From Variovorax sp. PBL-H6 (lineage in GTDB: Bacteria; Pseudomonadota; Gammaproteobacteria; Burkholderiales; Burkholderiaceae_C), in the NCBI RefSeq assembly GCF_901827155.1, contig NZ_LR594659.1:3968001-4032000 (forward strand): a DNA stretch of 64,000 nt. The letters run 5' to 3'. The stretch's first letter is position 1. The number at the start of each line of letters is the position of its first letter. The position numbers were made by a program, and so were the translations under genes. The notes beneath the pieces were generated by a model. That model ran no database searches, was not told the DNA's origin, and was given only the letters and a program-made list of their open reading frames with translations. This document shows, in pieces, positions 55,188-62,902 of the stretch.

Positions 55188-55775
55188 ATGCATCCGGCTC
55201 CTCCTCTCGCGGCGCAATTTGATCGACCGCAGCCCCGTTCCGTTGGCGACTTGTTCTTTTCCTTCACCTGGCTGGCGCTGCAGGGCTTCGGCGGCGTGCT
55301 TGCCGTCGTGCAGCGCGAGATGGTCGAGAAGAAGCGCTGGCTCACGCCTGACGAGTTCCTCGAGGACTGGGCCGTGGCCCAGGTGCTGCCTGGGCCGAAC
55401 GTGATCAACCTTGCCCTGATGATCGGTGACCGGCATTTCGGACTGCGCGGCGCGATTGCCGCCGTCGCCGGCATGCTGGCCGTGCCGCTCGGCGTCATCC
55501 TGATGCTGGCGCTGCTCTACGCGAACTATGCCGGGAACCCGCAGGTTGCCGGGGCACTGCGCGGCATGGGGGCGGTGGCGGGGGGGCTGATCGCGGCCAC
55601 CGGCATCAAGCTCATGCCGGCGCTGAAGCGGCATCCGCTGGGCATCGGCGTGTGCCTCGGCATCGTGGCGCTGGTCTTCGGCGCAATCGCGCTCATGCGC
55701 ATCCCCCTGGGCTGGGTGCTGCTGGTGGTCGGCGGCGCCGCGTGCGTCTGGACCTGGAAGAGGATTGCACCATGA
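55188..55775 (+). CDS. Chromate transporter half, ChrA N-type (short CHR)
   Basis: 195 residues. One CHR domain with GDLFFSFTWLALQGFGGVLA, W-x-L-x-x-D-E-F, and the hallmark AVAQVLPGPNVINLALMIG (P-G-P-N). Short CHR proteins occur as adjacent pairs that together equal a full-length ChrA and move chromate or sulphate-like anions across the inner membrane. The second half follows 22 bases later. Confidence 0.88.
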   Translation: MHPAPPLAAQFDRPQPRSVGDLFFSFTWLALQGFGGVLAVVQREMVEKKRWLTPDEFLEDWAVAQVLPGPNVINLALMIGDRHFGLRGAIAAVAGMLAVPLGVILMLALLYANYAGNPQVAGALRGMGAVAGGLIAATGIKLMPALKRHPLGIGVCLGIVALVFGAIALMRIPLGWVLLVVGGAACVWTWKRIAP

Positions 55776-55797
55776 GCATCGCCGGGCCGGGACCCTC

Positions 55798-56397
55798 ATG
55801 ACCATCGTGATGCACTGGCACGACTGGCTAGGCTTGTTCGGGCAGTACCTGATGCTGTCGATGATGTCGATCAGCGGCGCCATCACGACCGTGCCCGACA
55901 TGCACCGCTACCTCGTCGACCGGCACGGCTGGCTGACGGACGCGCAGTTCAGCTCCTCGGTCGCGATCGCCCAGGCGGCACCGGGCCCCAACGTGCTCTT
56001 CGTCGCGCTGATGGGATGGAACGTCGGCATCAACGCCGGCGGCGGCATCGGCGCCGGCCCTCGGGCCTGGGCGCTGGGCCTGCTCGGCCTCGCCATCACC
56101 ATGCTCGGCATCATGGTGCCGAGCACCACCCTGACCTATGTCGCAACCCGCTGGGGCCACCGCAACCGCGAGCGGCGCGGGGTCCGTGCCTTCAAGCAGG
56201 GCATGGCACCGGTGGTCGTCGGCCTGCTGGTCGCCACCGGCTGGGTGCTGGCGGCAGGTAACCATGGCGGCAACGCGCCCGCGTGGCACCTCTGGCTGCT
56301 GAGCGGCGCGGTGGCGTTTATCGTTTGGCGCACCCGCATCCACCTGCTGTGGCTGCTGGCGGCCGGGGCCCTGCTCGGCGCCTTTGGCATCGTCTGA
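55798..56397 (+). CDS. Chromate transporter half, second short CHR protein
   Basis: 199 residues from ATG 55798. Second CHR domain: SMMSISGAITTVPDMHRYLV, LTDAQFSSSVAIAQAAPGPN and VLFVALMGWNVGINAGG, then four or five more hydrophobic segments. It lacks the opening GG-F/GG-x motif of the first half (S-G-A-I instead), as usual for the C-type partner, so the pair should act as a heterodimer. Aldo-keto reductase follows after 19 bases. Confidence 0.87.
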   Translation: MTIVMHWHDWLGLFGQYLMLSMMSISGAITTVPDMHRYLVDRHGWLTDAQFSSSVAIAQAAPGPNVLFVALMGWNVGINAGGGIGAGPRAWALGLLGLAITMLGIMVPSTTLTYVATRWGHRNRERRGVRAFKQGMAPVVVGLLVATGWVLAAGNHGGNAPAWHLWLLSGAVAFIVWRTRIHLLWLLAAGALLGAFGIV

Positions 56398-56416
56398 TTT
56401 CCCTGGAAGAACTCCC

Positions 56417-57385
56417 ATGCAACTTCGCCCACTCGGCCGCTCCGGCCTCGATGTCTCGCCCCTGGCTTTCGGCGGCAATGTCTTCGGCTGGACGGCGGAC
56501 GAGAAGGTCTCGTTCCGCCTGCTCGATGCCTGGCTCGATGCCGGATTCAACTTCGTCGACACCGCCGACGTCTACTCGCACTGGGTGCCGGGCCACAGCG
56601 GTGGCGAGTCGGAAACGATCATCGGCAAGTGGCTCCGCCAGGGCGGCAAGCGCAACCGGGTGGTGCTGGCGACCAAGGTCGGCATGCGCATGGGCGAGGG
56701 CAGAAAAGGTCTGTCGCCCGCCTACATCCGCCAGGCCGTGGACGCCTCGCTCAAGCGCCTGCAGACCGACCACATCGACCTCTACCAGTCGCACGAGGAC
56801 GACGCCGACACGCCGCTGGCCGACACACTGGGTGCCTTCGCCGAGCTGATCAAGGCCGGCAAGGTGCGCGCCATTGGCGCCTCGAACTACAGCGCGCCGC
56901 GGCTGGCCGAGGCATTGGACGTGGCCGAGCGCGAGGGCCTGCCGCGCTACGAAAGCCTGCAGCCGCTCTACAACCTGTACGACCGCGCGGTCTTCGAGGA
57001 GGCGCTGGAGCCGTTGTGCCTCGAGCGCGGCGTCGGCGTGATCAACTTCTACGCGCTCGCGGCCGGTTTCCTCACCGGCAAGTACCGCAGCGAGGCCGAT
57101 GCCGCCAAGAGCGCGCGCGGCGCCAGCACGACGAAGAAGTACCTGAACCCGCGCGGGCTGCGCATCCTGGCCGCGCTCGACGAGGTGGCCGCGATGCACC
57201 GCGCGACGCCGGGCCAGGTGGCGCTCGCGTGGCAGATCGCCCGGCCGTCCATCACGGCACCGATCGCGAGCGCCACGTCGTTGCAGCAGCTCGAAGAACT
57301 GGTCGGCGCGGCGCAGTTGACGCTCGACCCCGAGGCGATCGCGTTGCTCGGAGAAGCGAGCGCCGAAACCGCACGGCACGGGTAG
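56417..57385 (+). CDS. Aldo-keto reductase
   Basis: 322 residues from ATG 56417 (GGAAG upstream). (beta/alpha)8 AKR: MQLRPLGRSGLDVSPLAFGG, catalytic Asp and Tyr in FVDTADVYSHW, Lys in VVLATKVGMRMG, and YQSHEDDADTPL where a His serves as the fourth residue; IGASNYSAPRLAEAL and NFYALAAGFLTGKY are typical of the YajO/AKR12-like NADPH-dependent group. It reduces aldehydes or ketones; substrate unknown. It may be co-transcribed with the chromate genes. Confidence 0.92.
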   Translation: MQLRPLGRSGLDVSPLAFGGNVFGWTADEKVSFRLLDAWLDAGFNFVDTADVYSHWVPGHSGGESETIIGKWLRQGGKRNRVVLATKVGMRMGEGRKGLSPAYIRQAVDASLKRLQTDHIDLYQSHEDDADTPLADTLGAFAELIKAGKVRAIGASNYSAPRLAEALDVAEREGLPRYESLQPLYNLYDRAVFEEALEPLCLERGVGVINFYALAAGFLTGKYRSEADAAKSARGASTTKKYLNPRGLRILAALDEVAAMHRATPGQVALAWQIARPSITAPIASATSLQQLEELVGAAQLTLDPEAIALLGEASAETARHG

Positions 57386-57478
57386 GCGCGCGCCGACACG
57401 CGTTGGCGACGCCGCCCCCTGCATTGCCTGCCGACGGATGCGGAGACTGTTTCGATCTTCAACACGGAGAAACAAAAC

Positions 57479-57649
57479 ATGTCCTTCGCGCTCTACATGA
57501 TCGGTTTTCTACTCTTCCTGGCTGGCGTGGCATGGGGCGCTTCGGTCGCCGGCGTCCCGACGCTCTATATCGGAATCGGCGCCCTGATCCTGCTGGGCAT
57601 CGGCATCTTCAGCGCGGTCGGGCGCACGCGCAGCAAGGATCCTTCCTAG
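57479..57649 (+). CDS. Small two-TM membrane protein
   Basis: 56 residues. CGGAGAAACAAAAC before the ATG gives a good ribosome site. Two hydrophobic segments (YMIGFLLFLAGVAWGASVAG and TLYIGIGALILLGIGIFSAV) and a basic end RTRSKDPS make a hairpin protein of the inner membrane. No function is recognised. It is too short for most automatic gene callers. Confidence 0.6.
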   Translation: MSFALYMIGFLLFLAGVAWGASVAGVPTLYIGIGALILLGIGIFSAVGRTRSKDPS

Positions 57650-57787
57650 CCTCCTCGCATCGCCGGCGCGGCGAGAGAGAACGCCACGGGCCTGGCTCAT
57701 GGCTCGCCGTGCCCTGCCCCATCGTCCATCGCCCACCCCCATCGCCTTGGCCCCTCGCCTTCCGCACCACGAACGCGGACGCGGCCC

Positions 57788-57815
57788 CTTGAAATCCCTC
57801 GCAGGCGCTCCTAAT
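57788..57815 (+). promoter_or_regulatory. Possible heat-shock (sigma32) promoter of the hsp20 genes
   Basis: CTTGAAA (57788-57794) is the perfect sigma32 -35; after 13 bases comes CTCCTAAT (57808-57815), a partial match to the CCCCATNT -10. It would start transcription about 60 bases before the first Hsp20 ATG. Between 57650 and 57787 nothing else was seen. Confidence 0.4.
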
Positions 57816-57849
57816 TCCTCCCCCGGAAGCGCCGGAAGCGTCTCCGGCG

Positions 57850-57874
57850 CTCCATCTGGTTCAACCGAATGGAG
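57850..57874 (+). promoter_or_regulatory. Candidate RNA thermometer hairpin masking the hsp20 ribosome site
   Basis: CTCCAT (57850-57855) pairs with ATGGAG (57869-57874), and inside it GGT pairs with ACC around a UCA loop, with one C-A mismatch and one U-G pair between. The stem includes GGAG of the GGAGG ribosome site (57871-57875) eight bases before the ATG. This arrangement resembles ROSE/fourU-type thermometers of small heat-shock genes, though the exact ROSE consensus is not matched. Confidence 0.45.
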
Positions 57875-57883
57875 GTTTTCGCC

Positions 57884-58324
57884 ATGTATCGATCCTTGTT
57901 TCCACGCGACCTGTTCGCCGAGATGGATCGCCTGCAACGCGAAATGCAGCAGGCCTTCGATCTGTCACCCAGCATCCGGGGTCTGGGACGCGGCGGGTTC
58001 CCCGCACTGAATGTCGGCGGCACGCCGCAGACGATCGAGATCTACGCCTTCGCCCCTGGCCTCGATCCGGCCAAGATCGACATCCAGCTCGACCGCGGTC
58101 TCTTGACGGTGTCCGGCGAGCGCCCGTCCACCCTGCCGTCGTCGGAGGACTCGAAGTCCACCGTGCACATCAACGAGCGCTTCGCAGGCAGTTTCCGGCG
58201 CATGCTGACCCTGCCGGACGATGCCGACCCGGAGGCGATCAAGGCCGACTATCGCGATGGCGTCCTGCACGTCACCGTCCAGCGGCGTGCGTCCGCGCAG
58301 CCGCGCCGCATCACGATCCAATGA
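57884..58324 (+). CDS. Small heat-shock protein, Hsp20 family
   Basis: 146 residues from ATG 57884 (GGAGG eight bases upstream, within the hairpin). N-terminal FPRDLFAEMDRLQREMQQAF, then an alpha-crystallin domain (about 48-140): TIEIYAFAPGLDPAKIDIQL, RGLLTVSGERPS, NERFAGSFRRMLTLPDDAD and the G-V-L motif in DYRDGVLHVTVQRR, with a C-terminal I-x-I anchor in RRITIQ. ATP-independent holdase for unfolding proteins. The second Hsp20 gene follows after 13 bases. Confidence 0.92.
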   Translation: MYRSLFPRDLFAEMDRLQREMQQAFDLSPSIRGLGRGGFPALNVGGTPQTIEIYAFAPGLDPAKIDIQLDRGLLTVSGERPSTLPSSEDSKSTVHINERFAGSFRRMLTLPDDADPEAIKADYRDGVLHVTVQRRASAQPRRITIQ

Positions 58325-58337
58325 AAGGAGCAGCGAC

Positions 58338-58742
58338 ATGAACGACGTTGACACTGTTCGCTCGAACACCCCCTCCACCGACGCCCGGAAAGACAGGCCG
58401 GGCTACGGCCAAGCGGCGCTGACGCCGCCCGTCGACGTGGTGGAGGACGCCACCGGCATCACGCTGTATGCAGACCTTCCCGGCGTTTCGAAGGAGAAGC
58501 TCCATCTGCAGGTGGAGTCCGACACGCTCACCATCGATGCAGAATCGAATCTGAGCGTGCCGGAGAAGCTGCAGTCGAGCCACACGGAGGTCGGCCTCGC
58601 GCGCTTTCACCGAGTCTTCACCTTGAGCAAGGAGCTCGACACCGGGAAGGTTTCGGCCGAGCTGGCACGCGGTGTGCTGAGCCTGCGCATCCCCAAGGTG
58701 GCCCAGGCACAGCCGAGGCGCATCGAGGTCGAAGTGAACTGA
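58338..58742 (+). CDS. Small heat-shock protein, Hsp20 family (second copy)
   Basis: 134 residues from ATG 58338 (AAAGGAG nine bases upstream). A short polar N-terminus precedes the alpha-crystallin domain (about 30-130): VVEDATGITLYADLPGVSKE, LTIDAESNLSVPEK, ARFHRVFTLSKELDTGKVSA, ARGVLSLRIPKVAQAQPR and the end RIEVEVN. The two proteins are divergent in sequence (class A/B-type pair), which suggests hetero-oligomers. Followed by a GC-rich hairpin at 58756. Confidence 0.9.
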   Translation: MNDVDTVRSNTPSTDARKDRPGYGQAALTPPVDVVEDATGITLYADLPGVSKEKLHLQVESDTLTIDAESNLSVPEKLQSSHTEVGLARFHRVFTLSKELDTGKVSAELARGVLSLRIPKVAQAQPRRIEVEVN

Positions 58743-58755
58743 CGGGCGGGGCTTC

Positions 58756-58790
58756 GCTCCCTCCGGGCGCAAGGACCACCCGGAGGGAGC
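58756..58790 (+). terminator. Hairpin after the hsp20 pair
   Basis: Perfect 12-base-pair stem, GCTCCCTCCGGG (58756-58767) and CCCGGAGGGAGC (58779-58790), with an 11-base loop, starting 13 bases after the stop. No T-run follows, so it may be a weak terminator or an mRNA-end protector. Confidence 0.5.
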
Positions 58791-58854
58791 CCCCGAGGGT
58801 TAAGCTGTCGTCCGGATCCGTGGTCAGAAAAAAGCGGAGCGAGGAATGCAGGCA

Positions 58855-59118
58855 ATGAACGATGACGGCGAGGTCAAGCGCTTCGTTTACGAGGCGTGGG
58901 AGGTCCGCGTGTGGCTGAACGAAGTAAAAGTCGAAGGGCAGTCCTCCGGCCACGCGGATCTGTGGCGCGATGGAGAGCACAAGTGCCGCGTTGCCTTGAC
59001 CGGCCGCTTTGACGACGCCGCGAGTGCCTCCGACGCGCTGGAGCGCAAGGCGAAGGCCTGGGTCGACGACTGGAAGGCACGCGATCACTCGGGCGAGACC
59101 GGCTTCGCCAGCCTGTGA
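58855..59118 (+). CDS. Hypothetical protein
   Basis: 87 residues from ATG 58855 (GAGG nine bases upstream); an ATG at 58846 is also possible. Acidic and soluble: VKRFVYEAWEVRVWLNEVKV then DLWRDGEHKCRVALTGRFDD and SASDALERKAKAWVDDWKAR. The alternating beta-hairpin then helix looks like a small alpha/beta fold. No family recognised. It ends one base before the stop of the convergent rlmB. Confidence 0.6.
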   Translation: MNDDGEVKRFVYEAWEVRVWLNEVKVEGQSSGHADLWRDGEHKCRVALTGRFDDAASASDALERKAKAWVDDWKARDHSGETGFASL

Positions 59119-59868
59119 TCAGCCCGCGCTGCGCTGCCGCATTGCCTCGTAGAGGCACACACCGCTCGCCACCGAGACGTTGAGGCTTTCGACTGCCCCC
59201 GCCATCGGGATGCGCACCAGTTCATCGCAGGTCTTGCGGGTGAGCTGGCGCATGCCCTCGCCCTCGGCGCCCAGCACCAGCGCCAGGGGCCGCCGGAAAT
59301 CGCTCTGGTAGAGCGTCCTGGGCGCATCGTCGCTGGTGCCCACGCACCAGATGTTGCGCTCCTTCAGCTCGTTCAGTGTGCGCGCCAGGTTGGTCACCAT
59401 GAAGTAGGGCACGGTCTCGGCGGCGCCGCTCGCAACCTTGGCCACGGTGGCGTTGATGCCCGCGGCATGGTCCTTGGGGGCGACCACCGCATGCACGCCG
59501 GCGCCGTCGGCGACGCGCAGGCAGGCACCGAGGTTGTGCGGATCGGTGACGCCGTCGAGCACCAGCAGCAGCGGCATCGTGCCGCCAGCCTCTAGGTCTT
59601 CGAGCAGTTCATCGAGAGAACGCGTCTGGGCGATCGGCTGTACCCGCGCCGCGACGCCCTGGTGGCCATGGCTGCCGCTGAGCTTGGCGAGGCGCAAGCC
59701 GTCGGCCTCGATCAGGCGCACGCCGGCCTCCTGCGCGCGAGTGACGAACTGGCGCATGCGCGCATCGCGCCGGCTGGCGTCGAACAACACTTCGATCACC
59801 GATTGCGGCGCGGTCTTGATGCGCACGCCCACGGCGTGGAAGCCGAAGATCACTTTGGGAGAAGACAT
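59119..59868 (-). CDS. rlmB: 23S rRNA (guanosine-2251-2'-O)-methyltransferase RlmB
   Basis: 249 residues. An L30e-like N-terminal substrate-binding domain (about 1-80: VIFGFHAVGVRIKTAPQSVI) and a SpoU trefoil-knot domain: LLVLDGVTDPHNLGACLRVA (motif 1 with the catalytic Asn/Arg), LALVLGAEGEGMRQLTRKTC (motif 2) and RIPMAGAVESLNVSVASGVC (motif 3, AdoMet-binding). It methylates G2251 in the peptidyl-transferase P loop. It follows ybbA-like gene by 34 bases. Confidence 0.94.
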   Translation of the reverse strand: MSSPKVIFGFHAVGVRIKTAPQSVIEVLFDASRRDARMRQFVTRAQEAGVRLIEADGLRLAKLSGSHGHQGVAARVQPIAQTRSLDELLEDLEAGGTMPLLLVLDGVTDPHNLGACLRVADGAGVHAVVAPKDHAAGINATVAKVASGAAETVPYFMVTNLARTLNELKERNIWCVGTSDDAPRTLYQSDFRRPLALVLGAEGEGMRQLTRKTCDELVRIPMAGAVESLNVSVASGVCLYEAMRQRSAG

Positions 59869-59902
59869 GGCGGGGATTATCGAGCCCGCCCCGCGGGCGG
59901 TC

Positions 59903-60601
59903 CTAGACGCCCTGGTCGTCGAAGCCCACGCGCCCTGCCTCGATGGTGATGCGCCGCTCGCACCGGTCGGCGATCCCGCGGTCGTGCGTGACCAGCACGA
60001 GCGTGGTGCCGAGTTCGCGGTTGAGGTCGAACATCAAGCGCATCACCTGCTCGCCGGTGGCAAAGTCCAGGCTTCCGGTGGGCTCGTCCGCCAGCAGCAG
60101 CGCTGGCTGGACCACGAAGGCGCGGGCCAGCGCAACGCGCTGTTGCTCGCCGCCGGACAGGACCTTGGGGTAGTGGTTGAGGCGCTGGGCGAGGCCGACG
60201 CGCCCCAGCATTTCGGTCGCGGCCTTGCGCGCGTCGCGACGGTCGGCCAGCTCGAGCGGCAGCATCACGTTCTCGAGGGCGCTGAGATTGCCCAGCAGCT
60301 GGAAGCTCTGGAACACGAAGCCGACCTTGCGGGCCCTGAGTGCGGCACGCTCGTCTTCGTCGATGGCGAACAGGTCCTCGCCGGCCAGCTTGACGGTGCC
60401 TCGCGTCGGCGTGTCCAGTCCGGCGACGATCGACAGCAGCGTGCTCTTGCCCGAGCCGGAGGCGCCGACGATGGCCGCGGTCTCGCGCTCGCCCAATGTG
60501 AAGTCGATGTCCTGCAGAATATCCAGCGTGCCGGCGGAGTCGGTGACCGACTTGAAAACATGTTCGACGGCGACAATGGCTGCGGGTGGGATCGAGGACA
60601 T
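59903..60601 (-). CDS. ybbA: ABC transporter ATP-binding protein YbbA
   Basis: 232 residues. Walker A GASGSGKSTLL, Q-loop VFQSFQLLGNLSALENVMLP, signature LSGGEQQRVALARAF, Walker B LLLADEPTGSLD and H-loop LVLVTHDRGIADRC. The ADEPTGSLD form marks the MacB/LolD/YbbA class. It pairs with a YbbP-type permease in other genomes; none is in this window. Its ATG is only 16 bases from the tesA-like start on the other strand, the same divergent arrangement as ybbA-tesA in enterobacteria. Confidence 0.92.
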   Translation of the reverse strand: MSSIPPAAIVAVEHVFKSVTDSAGTLDILQDIDFTLGERETAAIVGASGSGKSTLLSIVAGLDTPTRGTVKLAGEDLFAIDEDERAALRARKVGFVFQSFQLLGNLSALENVMLPLELADRRDARKAATEMLGRVGLAQRLNHYPKVLSGGEQQRVALARAFVVQPALLLADEPTGSLDFATGEQVMRLMFDLNRELGTTLVLVTHDRGIADRCERRITIEAGRVGFDDQGV

Positions 60602-60617
60602 TGAAAAGGGTTTGCGC

Positions 60618-61274
60618 GTGGTGAATCGACGTCACTTTATCTTGACCGGCACCATGGCCGGTTTCGCGGGGCATTGGCCGATCGCCCAGGCCCAGTCCCA
60701 TGCCGGCCGCAAGGCGGTGATCCTGGTCGTCGGGGACTCGCTTTCCGCCGAGTACGGCCTCAAGCGCGGCGAGGGCTGGGTCCCCTTGCTCGAGAAGCGG
60801 CTGGCCGAACAGAAGATCGACGCCACGGTCGTCAATGCCAGCATCAGCGGCGACACCACGGCCGGCGGCCGGGCGCGATTGGCGGGGCTGCTGTCGCAGC
60901 ACAAGCCGACCCACGTGGTGCTCGAGCTGGGTGGCAACGATGCTCTGCGCGGGCTGCCGCTCGCGGGTACCGAGGACAACCTCACCCAGATGACCAAGGC
61001 GGCACACGCCGCCGGTGCCCAGGTGCTGATCGTCGGCATCCAGGTGCCTCCGAACTATGGCAGCGACTACACGCGGCGCTTCGAAGCCATCTTCGCCAAG
61101 GTGGCCAGCAACACCAAGGCGGCGTTGGCACCCTTTCTGCTGAAAGGCGTGGCCGATGGTGCCGATGCGGCGACGCTGTTCCAGCCCGATCGCATCCATC
61201 CCACCGCCGCTGCTCAGCCACGCATGCTGGACAACGTGTGGCCGGCGCTGCGCAAGCTGCTTTCGCTGAAGTGA
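60618..61274 (+). CDS. tesA: TesA-like SGNH esterase/lysophospholipase
   Basis: 218 residues from GTG 60618 (AAGGG seven bases upstream; GTG 60621 also possible). A twin-arginine-like signal (NRRHFILTGTMAGFAGHW) leads to the periplasm. SGNH blocks: ILVVGDSLSAEYG (Ser), ISGDTTAGGRARL (Gly), LELGGNDALRGLP (Asn) and PDRIHPTAAAQPRM (Asp-His). Hydrolyses acyl-CoA or arylesters and lysophospholipids in the periplasm. Divergent from ybbA. Confidence 0.92.
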   Translation: MVNRRHFILTGTMAGFAGHWPIAQAQSHAGRKAVILVVGDSLSAEYGLKRGEGWVPLLEKRLAEQKIDATVVNASISGDTTAGGRARLAGLLSQHKPTHVVLELGGNDALRGLPLAGTEDNLTQMTKAAHAAGAQVLIVGIQVPPNYGSDYTRRFEAIFAKVASNTKAALAPFLLKGVADGADAATLFQPDRIHPTAAAQPRMLDNVWPALRKLLSLK

Positions 61275-61293
61275 GAGTCAAGCGACGGCCATG

Positions 61294-61332
61294 AAAAAAG
61301 CCGCTGCAGGCATCGCTTGCGGCGGCTTTTTT
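61294..61332. terminator. Bidirectional intrinsic terminator
   Basis: AAAAAAGCCGC (61294-61304) and GCGGCTTTTTT (61322-61332) form a long stem ending in a T6 run on the plus strand; on the minus strand the complement also gives a T-run. It ends tesA and the convergent 67-residue ORF. Confidence 0.85.
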
Positions 61333-61367
61333 CCACTGATCGGGGTGCCGAGCGGTGTCGGAGCGGC

Positions 61368-61571
61368 TCAGCCGTCCTTGGTTGGCAGATCCGGCACGGT
61401 AGGCGGATCGCGTTCCAGCGAGGCGACATCGGTCTCGGGGTCGCCCGGCGCGAGGCCTTCGCTGCTGGGGTTCAGCTTGCGAGCTGCCTTTTCGCGCGCC
61501 TTTTCTTCTTTCTTCTTCCTCTTGGCCAACTCCTTCTGACGCTTCTCGTAGCCGTAGTTCGGTGTTGCCAC
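61368..61571 (-). CDS. Small lysine-rich hypothetical protein
   Basis: 67 residues, start GTG 61571 with GGAG upstream. Highly charged: GYEKRQKELAKRKKKEEKAR then a proline/acidic end (ETDVASLERDPPTVPDLPTK). Such short MATPNYGYEKRQKE-type proteins recur in Burkholderiales with unknown function, perhaps nucleic-acid-associated. Tail to tail with tesA, sharing the terminator. Confidence 0.7.
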   Translation of the reverse strand: MATPNYGYEKRQKELAKRKKKEEKAREKAARKLNPSSEGLAPGDPETDVASLERDPPTVPDLPTKDG

Positions 61572-61640
61572 GTTTACTCCTTCCTGAAAGGCAGTCCCGG
61601 TGACTGCGCGTTCCCCACTGTACGCGATAACCGGGCGGTT

Positions 61641-62834
61641 TCAGAGCGCCGCGAGTGCCTGCTCCAGGTCGGCGCGCAGGTCCTCGGCCTCCTCGAGTCC
61701 GACCGAGCAGCGCACCAGCGTGCCCTTGTGCGGCCAGTGCGAGACGCCGGAGTCGCGCATCAGGCCGATGTCGTAGGGCACGACCAGGCTGATCGGTCCG
61801 CCCCAGGAATAGCCGAGGCGAAAGAGCTTCAGGCTGTCGCAGAAACGGTCGACCTGCGCTGCGCTGTAGCGATCGTCGAACACCACCGAGAACAGGCCGG
61901 CCGCCAGGTCGGTGGCGCCGCACAGCCGCAGCCAGTGCGCATGGCCCGGCGAGCTTTCGAGCGCGGGATGCAGCACCTGCGCGATCTCGGCGCGGTCAGC
62001 GAGCCAGCGGGCCAGCTCGCGTGCACTGCGGTCGTGCGCCTCGTACCGCAGCGCGATGGTGGGCAGCGAGCGAAGCAGCGTCTCCACGTCGCCGACACCG
62101 ACGCCGAAGCCCATGCGCATGTGGCTGAGCTTGAGGGCGCGGTGCAGCCGATCGTCGCGGGTGACGACACTGCCCATCAGCAGGTCGCCGCCGCCGCTCG
62201 GATACTTGGTGAGCGCCTGGATCGAGATATCGACGCCCTGCCCGCTGCCGTGGAAGTCGAAAGGGGCGAAGGCAAGGCCCGCGCCCCAGGTGTTGTCCAG
62301 GGCCGTGAGCACGCCGCGGGCGCGGCAGGCCGCCACCAGCGCCGGAAGGTCCGGGAACTCCATCGTGACCGAGCCTGCCGCCTCCAACCACACGAGCCGG
62401 GTTCGCTCGGAAAGCTTGGCCGCGAGATCGCCCGGATTCATCGGGTCGTAGAGTCGGTGCGTGATGCCGAAGTTGGCGAGCTCGCCGGTGCATAGCGCCT
62501 TGCTCGGGCCATAGGCGTTGTCGGGCAGGAGCACCTCGTCGCCGGTCTTCAGGAAGGCGAATGCCACGAGCGCAATCGCCGCCAGGCCGCTGGGTGCCAA
62601 CAGGCATTCGGTGCCGCCTTCCAGCGTGGCCAGCCGCTCCTCGAGCGTGAAGGTGGTCGGCGTGCCGTGCAGGCCGTAGGTGTAGCCGGCCTTGGTCTTC
62701 CAGTCGCGGGCGCGCATGGCCGCGACATCGGCGAAGAACACAGTCGACGCCTTGTAGACGCCTGGCTGCGGCGCGGCGAAATTCGCAGGGGGCTTGTAGG
62801 GGTGGTGGATCAGGTCGGTGATGGACTTGGGCAT
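61641..62834 (-). CDS. metC: Cystathionine beta-lyase/MetC-family PLP enzyme
   Basis: 397 residues. Cys/Met-metabolism PLP fold: GYTYGLHGTPTTFTLEERLA, GGTECLLAPSGLAAIALVAF, DNTWGAGLAFAPFDFHGSG (PLP-binding Asp) and the lysine in SIQALTKYPSGGGDLLMG (expected S-x-T-K). Cleaves cystathionine to homocysteine, pyruvate and ammonia. The HMRMGFGVGVGDVETLLRSL segment is typical of the bacterial MetC. Precedes no methionine operon; it follows a phosphoribosyltransferase gene on the same strand (68-base gap). Confidence 0.9.
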   Translation of the reverse strand: MPKSITDLIHHPYKPPANFAAPQPGVYKASTVFFADVAAMRARDWKTKAGYTYGLHGTPTTFTLEERLATLEGGTECLLAPSGLAAIALVAFAFLKTGDEVLLPDNAYGPSKALCTGELANFGITHRLYDPMNPGDLAAKLSERTRLVWLEAAGSVTMEFPDLPALVAACRARGVLTALDNTWGAGLAFAPFDFHGSGQGVDISIQALTKYPSGGGDLLMGSVVTRDDRLHRALKLSHMRMGFGVGVGDVETLLRSLPTIALRYEAHDRSARELARWLADRAEIAQVLHPALESSPGHAHWLRLCGATDLAAGLFSVVFDDRYSAAQVDRFCDSLKLFRLGYSWGGPISLVVPYDIGLMRDSGVSHWPHKGTLVRCSVGLEEAEDLRADLEQALAAL

Positions 62835-62902
62835 GCCGCCATGCTAGTCGACGCCTGCCCGCCGCACGCGCCCCACGATCAAGCGGCGAGACCTTGGCGT
62901 CT

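Noticed and set aside
53528..55498. 656-codon minus-strand frame across DUF924, YihY and chromate genes
   Set aside because: It runs in the wrong frame through three recognised genes and shows no family pattern.
58756..58790. Resemblance of the post-hsp20 hairpin to the ygiQ repeat (both contain GCTCCCTC)
   Set aside because: Only eight bases are shared and the second hairpin unit and inner sequence are missing, so it is treated as an independent hairpin.
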